From positions 124,001 through 188,000 of the forward strand of contig NZ_JACXAE010000009.1 in NCBI RefSeq assembly GCF_014698965.1: 64,000 bases of DNA, in the 5' to 3' direction. The translations under genes were made by a program, and so were the position numbers. This DNA is from Iningainema tapete BLCC-T55 (GTDB taxonomy: Bacteria; Cyanobacteriota; Cyanobacteriia; Cyanobacteriales; Nostocaceae). The notes beneath the pieces are model-generated. The model did not search any database, was not told where the DNA came from, and saw only the letters and a list, made by a program, of their open reading frames with translations. Positions 52,245 to 60,680 of this stretch are shown here, in pieces (the first letter of the stretch is position 1; the number at the start of each line of letters is the position of its first letter).

Positions 52245-53291
52245 TTAACTCCACTTATTATGAAAATCTAATGTATTAATAAGTTTTGTTTCAACTTCTT
52301 CGATAGCAGTCATTATACTGTTTTCTGGAGAGTTTATTATTGATTGTTTCAGTTCATTTAAATAATCAAAAATATTTTGACGTAATTCAGGTTGAGTCTT
52401 TGTTATCATTTGTTGATAGTCTGAGACATCCCAGGCTAAAAAGCCAACTAAAATAAATGGATCGACAAATTTAGCAACAAGTTCAGCTGCTGCTGAGACA
52501 CCACCCTTCACTGCTCCCTTTACTACTAACTTTGATGCAAACTTAGCAGCTAATTTAGTGCTAATAGCAAGCGTAGTTGCAATGGATAGTTTTGTTGCTA
52601 ACTGACTATTGAGACTTTCTGTTGAAAGTCCAAATTGGCTAGTTCCTGTGTTGTAGATAAGTTGTGAAATATTATCTAAATGCTTTTCCCAGTTTTCGTC
52701 CTGTACTTGATATAGAGCTTTAATCTGGGAAAATTTCAACCCGATTGCCGAGGCATAGTTTCTAGCAATTCGCTCTATAGTTCTTTTTAAATCATCCTCA
52801 CTTTCTTGATTCAAAACTAGTTGATTAAACTTGTCGTTGAATTCTTCTATCATCCTTTTACTAATAATCTGGTCAGCATTGAGTTGTTTTTCATCTTCTG
52901 CTCTTAGCACTTTTAAAACATCTATAGTGAATGCTAACCAGGCAAAGGGAACACCATCTTGAGTGGCTTTTTGATGAAAATAATTGAAGTACCAATTGAG
53001 AAACTGATTATCAACTTTTTTCATTATCTCGCTTAGCCACTCATCCATTTCAGCAGTGGCAAATTCCTCAGTAGTGTCGTGAACTTCTCTAACTGCATCT
53101 GCCAAACTTTTGTCTATTTCATACCAGTTATTTAGACTTGGAGAATTCAAGGCAGGAGAAATATTCCCTCTACTTGGTAAATTAGCTGCGTTAGCAGTGA
53201 CAAGTCCAACAAAAGGGAGGTTGCTTGAAAATAGTAGCAGTAGTAATAATGAGACAAGAACTAATCTTTTGATGACATGAGTATAGAGCAT
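52245..53291 (-). CDS. secreted/membrane protein, paralogue of the next gene upstream
   Basis: 348 residues from ATG 53291 (MLYTHVIKRLVLVSLLLLLL), chosen because the ORF's earlier part overlaps the upstream gene. One hydrophobic segment or signal at 8-30; then a helical region with FLNWYFNYFHQKA (105-117), and a C-terminal all-alpha region with SKLVVKGAVKGGVSAAAEL and GFLAWDVSDYQQMI. The same two motifs appear in the 53305-54549 gene. Function unknown; 13 bp after that gene, hence an operon of paralogues. Confidence 0.65.
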   Translation of the reverse strand: MLYTHVIKRLVLVSLLLLLLFSSNLPFVGLVTANAANLPSRGNISPALNSPSLNNWYEIDKSLADAVREVHDTTEEFATAEMDEWLSEIMKKVDNQFLNWYFNYFHQKATQDGVPFAWLAFTIDVLKVLRAEDEKQLNADQIISKRMIEEFNDKFNQLVLNQESEDDLKRTIERIARNYASAIGLKFSQIKALYQVQDENWEKHLDNISQLIYNTGTSQFGLSTESLNSQLATKLSIATTLAISTKLAAKFASKLVVKGAVKGGVSAAAELVAKFVDPFILVGFLAWDVSDYQQMITKTQPELRQNIFDYLNELKQSIINSPENSIMTAIEEVETKLINTLDFHNKWS

Positions 53292-53304
53292 TGTTTTGTA
53301 AAGT

Positions 53305-54549
53305 TTAGTTACTAGAAGAAATGGACTTAGCAACATCAACACCTTGCATAATTTTGTATTCAACTTTATCAATAACTGCCATAATTCCGTTGTCATGATT
53401 GTTAAGTAATGAGTCGGCTACTCCTTTCAGATAATCAACCAAACTTGCTTTTAGTATTGGTTTTTCAATGTTGGCAGTATGGTTAACATCCCAAATATCC
53501 CAAAGCAAAATTCCTACCCCTACAGTGGTGTCAAGCAGTGCGCTGCCTATCTTGCTAGCAACAACAGCGCCTGTTTTTTCGGCAATCTTGAATCCTGCTT
53601 TGCCAGCTAGTTTGGCAACTATTTTGCTACTTACTGTTGGTAACATAGGTGCAATGAGAGGCTTAACAGCAGTGTAAGCTCCTCCACCAAGCAAAGCTTT
53701 TAAAGGAAGACTTAGGGAATTTCCTTCCACATCTTCGGCGCTGATAGCGATTTCTCTGAGATAGCGTTCCCAGTCTGCTTTAGGTATCTGCTGCACTTCT
53801 GGAATTTGGTTGATATTTAAGCTAAGCTGCTCTAAATAATATTTAACTGTTTGATTAGTGATGCGTTCCAATTGAAGTTGGGCAATTTGCGGTCGCAGCA
53901 CTCGGTTAGAAAATTCAATTTGAAAGTTTTCAGTAATGACTTCTGCCACTCTTTCTTGTGGATCTTGACTATTGGGATTGAGCCAACGAGCCATGTTAGC
54001 AGTGACGCCAGCAAAGAAACCTTTGTATTCAATTTGTTTCTGGTTAAAGTAGCCAAAATACCAATCTAAGAAGCTACTATCTACCCGACCGATCAGATTA
54101 TCTACCCAAGCATCTAGTTTTTGAGATGCATAATTTTCAGCACTTTTATGAGCATTTTGTAGTGCTGTTGCTACGAACTTTTCTGCTTGCGCCCAGTCAA
54201 GTGGTTTTGATTCAACAATCTTACTAGGAGGGTTGGGGTTGCTAGGAAGCGGTGTTTTAAACGCATTGGCAATGAAAAGTTGACCAATGAGTGGAATAAT
54301 AACCAAGGCAATTACAGCAGCCCACAGCCAAGGAACAACTTTTTTGCGTGTAAACTCAATAATTTTGCCAGTAGTTGTTACTTGGGGTGTTGAAATCTCA
54401 CCTAACTGCGTTTCTTGTGTTTGTTGATTGCTAACAGATTGAGTGTCTTGTGTCTGCGGCTCCTCAGCGTGATCGCTACTGATAGATTCCACAAACTCGC
54501 TACTGGTAGATTCCACAAACTCGACATCTTGTTTGTTGATTTCAGTCAT
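53305..54549 (-). CDS. single-pass membrane protein, paralogue of the gene at 52245
   Basis: 414 residues. N-terminal 75 acidic and Gln/Ser/Thr-rich (cytosolic?); membrane segment VVPWLWAAVIALVIIPLIGQ (71-90); then helical: FLDWYFGYFNQKQ (160-172), SKIVAKLAGKAGFKIAEKTG and GILLWDIWDVNHT. I recognise no family. Its upstream 150 bp is shared with the GTPase gene 3.4 kb away, implying co-regulation. The WYF-YF motif and Gly/Ala/Lys-rich hydrophobic helices suggest membrane association or insertion. Confidence 0.65.
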   Translation of the reverse strand: MTEINKQDVEFVESTSSEFVESISSDHAEEPQTQDTQSVSNQQTQETQLGEISTPQVTTTGKIIEFTRKKVVPWLWAAVIALVIIPLIGQLFIANAFKTPLPSNPNPPSKIVESKPLDWAQAEKFVATALQNAHKSAENYASQKLDAWVDNLIGRVDSSFLDWYFGYFNQKQIEYKGFFAGVTANMARWLNPNSQDPQERVAEVITENFQIEFSNRVLRPQIAQLQLERITNQTVKYYLEQLSLNINQIPEVQQIPKADWERYLREIAISAEDVEGNSLSLPLKALLGGGAYTAVKPLIAPMLPTVSSKIVAKLAGKAGFKIAEKTGAVVASKIGSALLDTTVGVGILLWDIWDVNHTANIEKPILKASLVDYLKGVADSLLNNHDNGIMAVIDKVEYKIMQGVDVAKSISSSN

Positions 54550-54610
54550 ATATAAATAGTAATAGTCATTTTTCTGTCAATTCGTAAGTCCTAGTCACAA
54601 TCACAGTATA

Positions 54611-54766
54611 GATTTGTGCGGTTCCTTTATAGTAATTACTTTATCTTGCTTGTAGTAACCGAATTTTCTACAATAGTATTATTTAATTTAGATAAAGTTA
54701 ACTGTAAAGACAGCATAAACTAACTGTAAAAGTACATAAACCAATAGTTGCTATTTGAGCATCTCC
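54611..54766. promoter_or_regulatory. shared upstream region, copy 1
   Basis: About 155 bp, roughly 80 percent identical by eye to 58040-58197. Shared blocks include TATCTTGCTTGTAGTAACCG, TTTTCTACAATAGT, AACTGTAAAGACAG and ATAAACTAAC. It is upstream (minus strand) of the membrane paralogue at 54549. Confidence 0.8.
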
Positions 54767-54891
54767 ATCATATATTGTGGGGTAGAGAGTACTGATGGAG
54801 GAGAGTTCCCTGCTGTCGCGGCGACTACGGAACATTTTTTCTGCCCTAAGTAAAAGACAAACAACATACCTATCTAGCAGAGGTATAATCC

Positions 54892-55332
54892 ATGAATCCA
54901 ATCGTTGAAGTTAACGAAGACGGGACACTGAATTGCAAGCGTGAAATTTTAGAGGCTATCAAGCCCAACAAACGCTTCGTGGTTGAGGTAAACAATCAGA
55001 AGTTAATTCTGTCTCCGGAAAAAACTTCTCAACCATTTTGGGCAACTGCTACTCCTAAAGAACGAGCAGAGCGTTTGATGCAATGGGTACTGAGTCACAA
55101 GAATAGTCCTAACCTACCCGGGCGTTGCATTGCGCCGAGAAAATATATACGAATAATGACTGACTATCTTCTAGATACCAATATTTTGTTGCGAATGACT
55201 GATGGCAATTCTCCTGTTAATGTAGTAGCAGGTACCGCGACGGCAAACCTTCTTCAACAAGGGCATTCCGTTTACATTACCAGTCAAAATATTACTGAGT
55301 ATTGGGTAGTCGCTGTATTGTACTTGAGTTAA
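54892..55332 (+). pseudogene. VapB-VapC fusion by frameshift, truncated toxin
   Basis: Residues 1-80 are an AbrB/VapB-type antitoxin (MNPIVEVNEDGTLNCKREI ... PKERAERLMQWVLSHK). One frame over, at 55115-55155, its expected end VALRRENIYE and stop are present, so an indel near 55114 fuses it in frame to the toxin start MTDYLLDTNILLRM (ATG 55156). The PIN toxin then stops after YWVVAVLYLS (about 58 residues of 130), losing its later catalytic acids. The result is a 146-residue fusion that is probably not a functional toxin. Confidence 0.75.
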
Positions 55333-55364
55333 AATATAAACAACCTCAAAGATAAGGTATTGCT

Positions 55365-56147
55365 ATGTCTGTTGTAACAGAAGATAATATTAGAGCAATT
55401 AATACTGATGTTGACAACAAACTTATTAAAGTGATACAGGAATTAGAGCAAATATTTAGAACAGAAGATGCTCAAATTCCCAAGGAAGAGATTTTGGCAA
55501 GTGCATTAAGTCTCTACGAATTGTCTGTCAAGTTAAAAATGACTAATGATATTAAAGAAAAAATTAGCATACTGACAGAAGTTCAAACGCATACAAAAGA
55601 ATTCAGGTTGAAATACAATGATTTTCTGCCAAAAAACGTCTTAGAAGATATAGAAGCCACAGAACTTTATTGTGAAGCTTTAAAAAAACTATCCAAGGGA
55701 CAAGCCATGATGCTTGTCGGTTTCCTTGAAACCCAAAATGAAGTAACAAGCTATGCAGAATTCTACACAGGGTTAATTAATATCTTACAAGTAGTAGAAA
55801 AGTACATCATATACATGTCTTCAGGATTAAGGCAAGTTCTAAAAAACATAGCAGAAAGTATACTTGTGGATCAGGGATATCAAATATATCAAGCCAAAAA
55901 TCTAAATAATACAGAATCAATAGCTAATTATATAATAGCGATAAGAAATGCCGCTAAAGCTATTTTATGGGAAATTGATCGCTACAAAGAGGAAAAACCA
56001 AAAAGATTCAAAACACTAGAGGAACTTTTTGATTACATGGATAAAGAATTTTCAGAAGCCGAAATGGCAGAAACTTTAGAAGTTATAAAAAAAGGAATTA
56101 ATGCAGAAAGAGAAAGTCGAGGTGGACGCAAAATGTTTTTAGAATAA
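55365..56147 (+). CDS. unknown helical protein, possible antitoxin partner of a PIN nuclease
   Basis: 260 residues, almost entirely predicted helical: KLIKVIQELEQIFRTED, then EILASALSLYELSVKLKM, KKLSKGQAMMLVGFL. It has a basic-acidic C-terminus (KTLEELFDYMDKEFSEAE ... RESRGGRKMFLE). No DNA-binding motif recognised. It is 2 bp before a PIN-domain gene and so is translationally coupled to it; an antitoxin or partner role is inferred from that only. It is far larger than usual VapB antitoxins. Confidence 0.65.
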   Translation: MSVVTEDNIRAINTDVDNKLIKVIQELEQIFRTEDAQIPKEEILASALSLYELSVKLKMTNDIKEKISILTEVQTHTKEFRLKYNDFLPKNVLEDIEATELYCEALKKLSKGQAMMLVGFLETQNEVTSYAEFYTGLINILQVVEKYIIYMSSGLRQVLKNIAESILVDQGYQIYQAKNLNNTESIANYIIAIRNAAKAILWEIDRYKEEKPKRFKTLEELFDYMDKEFSEAEMAETLEVIKKGINAERESRGGRKMFLE

Positions 56148-56149
56148 AC

Positions 56150-56620
56150 ATGATTATTTTACTTGATACGGGACCATTAGGCTTGATAAGCAATCCAAGC
56201 AAAAAGGAAGAAGCAGTAAAATGTAGAGAATGGATAACGTCTTTAGACAAAAACTTTTTTTCTCTATATATACCAGAGATATCAGACTATGAAGTTAGAC
56301 GTGAATTAATAAGATGCAAAAAATTAGAAGGGCTGAGAAGACTTGATTTACTTAAAGATAGTGAAAACTTCACATACGTCCCAATTACAACAGAAGTAAT
56401 GTTAAAAGCAGCTGAACTATGGGCTTGGGCGCACAATACTGGACAGCAGACAGCAAGCGCAGAATCTCTTGATGCAGACGTAATACTATCGGCAACTGCA
56501 ATAGTCTTAGCAAGACTTGGAGTGTCTGTAATAATTGCAACTACTAATGTCAATCATTTAGAAAGGTACACACCAGCAAAACACTGGAAAGACGCCTACT
56601 TTCTAACTGCCCAGCCATAG
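56150..56620 (+). CDS. PIN-domain nuclease
   Basis: 156 residues. First Asp in MIILLDTGPLGLISNPSK; EISDYEVRRELIR; and later DADVILSATAIVLARLGVSV with another acidic residue, followed by IATTNVNHLER, as in PIN nucleases with four acidic metal ligands (Mg/Mn RNase). Intact, unlike the VapC remnants elsewhere in the window. It follows the 260-residue gene by 2 bp. Confidence 0.85.
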   Translation: MIILLDTGPLGLISNPSKKEEAVKCREWITSLDKNFFSLYIPEISDYEVRRELIRCKKLEGLRRLDLLKDSENFTYVPITTEVMLKAAELWAWAHNTGQQTASAESLDADVILSATAIVLARLGVSVIIATTNVNHLERYTPAKHWKDAYFLTAQP

Positions 56621-56689
56621 CTTATTTATCAAAAGATTTATTTTTAATAAATAAACATATATAATAATCTTAAATGATTCGTGAAGGTC

Positions 56690-56720
56690 GAAACCCGGCT
56701 TTTCCAAGAAACCAGGTTTC
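56690..56720. repeat. degenerate REP family B copy
   Basis: GAAACCCGGCTTTTCCAAG and the partner AAGAAACCAGGTTTC; arms with several mismatches. Related to the REP family near the transposase. Confidence 0.55.
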
Positions 56721-56805
56721 TGATAACTTGCCAATTGACAACTCAAATAGAATTGCTATAGTAGAAGCTAATCTCTAAATTGGTGAAACGTCCTTTTAAC
56801 TTAAT

Positions 56806-57996
56806 TCATTGAGCAAATCCAAAACCCCATCCTCTGTGAAAAAACTGGTATATTGATCTCAGTTGTTCCATTAATAGTTCTTTCATATCAGGTAAAGGTT
56901 CTCCTTCATATTCAGCTTTTTTGTATATTTTTAACGCCTCTATATAGGCAATAGCGATCGCTGCTGTTGAAAGGGTTGTTGTAATCGTAGGAATGCACGC
57001 TAATATTGGTAACTCACTTATAGGATTAAAATTAGCTACTTCTGACAATACCTTTAGCAGTTCATCCTTGAAAGGCAGTCCTTCTGCCACTTGTCCTAAA
57101 GTTGTAGAAAGGGAAGACAAAACATCTTTAACTGTTTGAATGTTGTTGTAATCGATACTTGAGTTATTCAATACCTCTTCAATCCACTTATCGCCAAAAC
57201 TATCAAATAAGCCCGCTGAACCCACTGCACATAGTTCTTTTATGAACGATTGTTCAAACCGATATCCAAATGTCTTTGAAATATCTTTAAGCATCAAAGT
57301 TTGAATTAGTGATGCTGCTGGCGCTTTAACTAGTGGAATCGGTAGCAATTGAGTAGTAAGTACCTTGCCACAACCATCTCTACACCAGCCAAATGCTTTA
57401 TTTGCCCTTGAGTTTACTGCATTGCGAATTGCGGTTTGAAAAATTTCTTTATGTAAATCCTTAGTTTTAGTCAGTAATAAGTCTAAGCTATGACGTTTGA
57501 CCTCACCAATATTTGTCTTTACTGATTTTGCCAAAACTGGTACAATAAAGCGAATGTTTGGGTTGGTGCTTAGTTGCCTGTGAAGTTGAGTTTCTTCCGT
57601 ACTTAAAGATTGAGTGATGACCACAATAACAGGTACTTCTTTGGCAAGGTCAGTAATCCAATTTTGGTCAACATCACATATTCTTGTGGTCTGGGAATTA
57701 ATGCAGTACCATATAGCATGAATATGATCTTTTGGCTCTTTGCCGAATTGTTTCTGCTGCCTAATAAGATTGGCGATCTCTTGTTTCACCTGATTGCGTT
57801 GTTTCTTTTCTCTTTCCAGCCCAGGAGTATCATATATAGCAATCGATGCCCCAGGCTTCGTATATGGCTCTTCGGAAATTTTTTTAGTAACACCATCACT
57901 GATAGGAATATCTAATAGAGCCTCGATGAGTTTACTTTTGCCAGCACCTGTATTACCAACAACTATAATATTGTATGGCTGAACACTTCTTACCAT
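56806..57996 (-). CDS. Era/Obg-like GTPase with C-terminal DUF697-type region
   Basis: 396 residues. G domain at 1-190: G1 GNTGAGKSKL, G3 DTPG in AIYDTPGLERE, G4-like VITQ, and SAKS-like VLAKSVKT. C-terminal half is helical with hydrophobic stretches (LLPIPLVKAPAASLIQTLML; ELPILACIPTITTTLSTAA), like the DUF697/TrmE-related membrane-associating GTPases. Gene and the two membrane paralogues at 52-54 kb share an upstream region, so a membrane-associated GTPase system is plausible but unproved. Confidence 0.85.
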   Translation of the reverse strand: MVRSVQPYNIIVVGNTGAGKSKLIEALLDIPISDGVTKKISEEPYTKPGASIAIYDTPGLEREKKQRNQVKQEIANLIRQQKQFGKEPKDHIHAIWYCINSQTTRICDVDQNWITDLAKEVPVIVVITQSLSTEETQLHRQLSTNPNIRFIVPVLAKSVKTNIGEVKRHSLDLLLTKTKDLHKEIFQTAIRNAVNSRANKAFGWCRDGCGKVLTTQLLPIPLVKAPAASLIQTLMLKDISKTFGYRFEQSFIKELCAVGSAGLFDSFGDKWIEEVLNNSSIDYNNIQTVKDVLSSLSTTLGQVAEGLPFKDELLKVLSEVANFNPISELPILACIPTITTTLSTAAIAIAYIEALKIYKKAEYEGEPLPDMKELLMEQLRSIYQFFHRGWGFGFAQ

Positions 57997-58039
57997 AATT
58001 GAAAAACACTGTTAAAAATGAGTGAAAAATCGCTACATA

Positions 58040-58197
58040 AATTTGTGCGATTTCTTCATAGTAACCACCATATCTTGCTTGTAGTAACCGCATTTTCTAC
58101 AATAGTTGTATTTAATTTCAATAAACTAAACTGTAAAGACAGTATAAACTAACTTAAAAGTTAATATAAATCCATAGTTGCTGTTTGACTATTTCCC
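58040..58197. promoter_or_regulatory. shared upstream region, copy 2
   Basis: Second copy of the sequence at 54611-54766, upstream (minus strand) of the GTPase gene at 57996. Confidence 0.8.
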
Positions 58198-58204
58198 TAT
58201 TCTT

Positions 58205-58318
58205 CTTTTGGGAGGAAACAAGGGAGGAGATGATCGGTGGTACGAGGAGAATGTTGCAAAAGCGGACACGCTGTATGACGAACACTTAGAGGAATTAAAA
58301 ACAGAAGGGTTCCTATGA
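58205..58318 (+). pseudogene. HigB-type toxin, C-terminal fragment
   Basis: The frame reads LLGGNKGGDDRWYEENVAKA then DTLYDEHLEELKTEGFL and TGA 58316-58318, the usual C-terminus of Gp49-like RelE toxins. No start or N-terminal part; the shared upstream region replaces it. Its stop overlaps the antitoxin ATG at 58315 by 4 bp, as in the intact pair at 28 kb. Confidence 0.7.
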
Positions 58319-58621
58319 AGACGAAGCCATTTAGTGAACTTCGCAAAAGAATGACTCCAGAGCAAAGGGCAGAAAGTGAAATGCAGGCACGCCTCGCGCT
58401 GCTCCACTTGAAGCTTTCGGAACTTCAAGAATCAATGAGCGCCTATCCAGAACGATGATGCAAATGATGTGGGAGTAGTGCGATCGGCTGTTTCAAAGGT
58501 TGAGCATCAAGAAGATATTCAAATATCTACCCTCTCGCGATACATTAAATCTCTGGGCGGAAGTCTTACGATCATTGCTCGCTTTCGGGATCGAGAAGTT
58601 GTGATCTCTGAGTTTGACTAA
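58315..58621 (+). pseudogene. HigA-type XRE antitoxin, internally broken
   Basis: ATG 58315 reads MKTKPFSELRKRMTPEQRAE then MQARLALLHLKLSELQESM; it ends at a TGA (58456) after SAYPER. One frame over, from about 58480, VRSAVSKVEHQEDIQISTLS, RYIKSLGGSLTIIARFRD and REVVISEFD run to TAA 58619-58621. The missing part corresponds to the first helix of the HTH. A frame change plus small deletion inactivates it. Confidence 0.75.
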
Positions 58622-58689
58622 AGTTTAGCATCTGGCAAACCAAACTTGTCCAAGTTGGGTCTTATATATTAGGGAACCATAAGTCCAAC

Positions 58690-60504
58690 ATGAACAAGCT
58701 GAGTATAGAAGAGTTAACAACACTTGTCGTTCAATCTCAAGGCGGAAACCTCAACGCCTACAGCAAAATTATTCGCAACTTTCAGGATATGGCAGTCGGA
58801 TACGGCTACTCAATCCTGGGTAGTTTTCAGTTGGCGGAAGATGCGGCGCAAGAAGCATTCATTGATGCTTATCTAAACTTATCAAAACTCCGTTCAGCCG
58901 CTGCTTTTCCTGGGTGGTTGAAAAAAATTGTCTTTAAGCATTGCGATCGCCTGACAAGAAACAAGCCTGTCTCAATTGTCTCCTTGGAAGATACAGACGA
59001 GTTGGCATCAATTCATCCAGAGCCAGAGCAAATCGCTCTTGAGCAAGAGATGAAAGACAAGGTGCATGAGGCTATCCAGGCACTACCTGAAACTGAACGC
59101 ATTGTTATCACACTCTTTTATATTAGCGGTTACTCACAAAAAGAAAACAGTGTATTTCTGGATATCCCGGTATCAACAATCAAAAATCGTTTACATTCTG
59201 CACGCACTCGACTCAAACAAAGGATGATTGATATGGTATCTGACAATCTGCACTCCCAACGTCCCTCCAGAAACGAAACCTTTACTACTCAAGTTATGGA
59301 AATGCTCGATGCCTCAGTTAAAGGCGACAGCACAAAGGTTGAATCCCTACTGCAACAAGAGCCAAGTTTAGCAAACATCAAAAGCAAAGAAATTAAAAGT
59401 ACGCCGTTGCATTTTGCCGCCCATCGTGGTCACATAGAAGTTGTCAGGTTTTTAATTGCCGCAGGTGGAGATGTTAATGGTGAGGAAGACAACGGCAGCA
59501 ACAGCAAGCCCCTCCACTGGGCAGCAACAGGTGGATATTTGGATGTGTGCCAACTGCTAGTAGAACACGGTGCTGACCTCAATGCAATTGACGGATGGTA
59601 TAATCTTACCCCATTAGGTTGGGCAACTGTAGTTAAACGCTTTACAAAAGATAACTCGATTCCTGGTGAACATTACTCTGAAGTATGCGAATATCTTCTG
59701 GCTCAAGGAGCTAATTTGGATATCTTTAGTGCAATAGCCCTGGGAAAAATCGATGATGTTCGCTCTATGGTTGCCGCCAACCCAACTCTGCTTCAACTAC
59801 GGCTGGGTTTCGCTCTGAGTGAGTGGCAACCACTCCACTTTGCGGTAGCTAACAACTTGTTTGAGATGGTACAAATACTTCTCGACTGTGGGGCTGACAT
59901 TAACGCCCGAACTTTGGAAAATGTAACTCCTCTTTGCCTTGCTACTAAAGCCAAGAATGAAAGACTTGTGCAGTTACTAACCGAACAAGGTGCGCAAGTT
60001 GATTTGTCTACTGCATTAACTAGCGCACAATGGGAGCAAGCCAAAGCAATGCTTGATGCTGAGTCGGGGCAAGTGCAACCAGGAGGTTCCCATCAGTTTC
60101 TACTACATTACACCATTCAACAAGGTCTGCTCGAAGCCACAAAAATGCTCTTGGAGTATGGAGCCGATGCCAACCTCAGAATCAGGCATTTATTCTTGGG
60201 TGACTTTGCCGTCAATCTAACACCCTTGCATATGGCGGCGCTTTACAGTCATCATCAGGTAGCTGTAGCTTTGCTTGAGCATAATGCCCAAGTTAATGCC
60301 ACGGGTACGGGCAATTTTGAATTCACTCCACTTCATGTTGCTGCAATGGAAGGTGATTTGGATATGATTCGAGTTTTGGTAGAGCAGGGTGCTGACTTAA
60401 CGTTGAAGGATAGTATCTATGATGACACACCCTTGGTATGGGCAGATGAATTTGATCGAGAAGCGGCTATTGATTTGTTGAAACAACTTGGGGCAAAAGA
60501 TTGA
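58690..60504 (+). CDS. ECF-type sigma factor fused to ankyrin repeats
   Basis: 604 residues. Residues about 20-95 are sigma region 2 (LGSFQLAEDAAQEAFIDAYL, LRSAAAFPGWLKKIV); 125-175 are region 4 (LPETERIVITLFYISGYSQK, DIPVSTIKNRLHSARTRLKQ). From about 205 to the end come ankyrin-like repeats: TPLHFAAHRGHIEVVRFLIA, KPLHWAATGGYLDVCQLLVE, HFAVANNLFEMVQILLDCG, TPLHMAALYSHHQVAVALLE, TPLHVAAMEGDLDMIRVLVE. This would let a protein-binding array sequester or guide an alternative sigma factor. No anti-sigma gene is nearby. Confidence 0.92.
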   Translation: MNKLSIEELTTLVVQSQGGNLNAYSKIIRNFQDMAVGYGYSILGSFQLAEDAAQEAFIDAYLNLSKLRSAAAFPGWLKKIVFKHCDRLTRNKPVSIVSLEDTDELASIHPEPEQIALEQEMKDKVHEAIQALPETERIVITLFYISGYSQKENSVFLDIPVSTIKNRLHSARTRLKQRMIDMVSDNLHSQRPSRNETFTTQVMEMLDASVKGDSTKVESLLQQEPSLANIKSKEIKSTPLHFAAHRGHIEVVRFLIAAGGDVNGEEDNGSNSKPLHWAATGGYLDVCQLLVEHGADLNAIDGWYNLTPLGWATVVKRFTKDNSIPGEHYSEVCEYLLAQGANLDIFSAIALGKIDDVRSMVAANPTLLQLRLGFALSEWQPLHFAVANNLFEMVQILLDCGADINARTLENVTPLCLATKAKNERLVQLLTEQGAQVDLSTALTSAQWEQAKAMLDAESGQVQPGGSHQFLLHYTIQQGLLEATKMLLEYGADANLRIRHLFLGDFAVNLTPLHMAALYSHHQVAVALLEHNAQVNATGTGNFEFTPLHVAAMEGDLDMIRVLVEQGADLTLKDSIYDDTPLVWADEFDREAAIDLLKQLGAKD

Positions 60505-60553
60505 CAATACCAACTCATACCATTTCACGTTAATCACGATACAGATCAATCCT

Positions 60554-60581
60554 GTAGAGACGCGAAATTTCGCGTCTCTAC
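60554..60581. repeat. dispersed palindrome family A (copy 5)
   Basis: 28-bp perfect inverted repeat, core identical to the copy at 11583-11610 but without the conserved tail. Follows the sigma-ankyrin gene by 50 bp. Confidence 0.85.
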
Positions 60582-60680
60582 ACCGTCTATTTTGTATCAT
60601 AGTTATTGTGTAATGGTATCAGATCTCTTTGAATTACTGTGTTAAAATTTGCCCAGCCTGTTGATACAAAACGTAAAATC

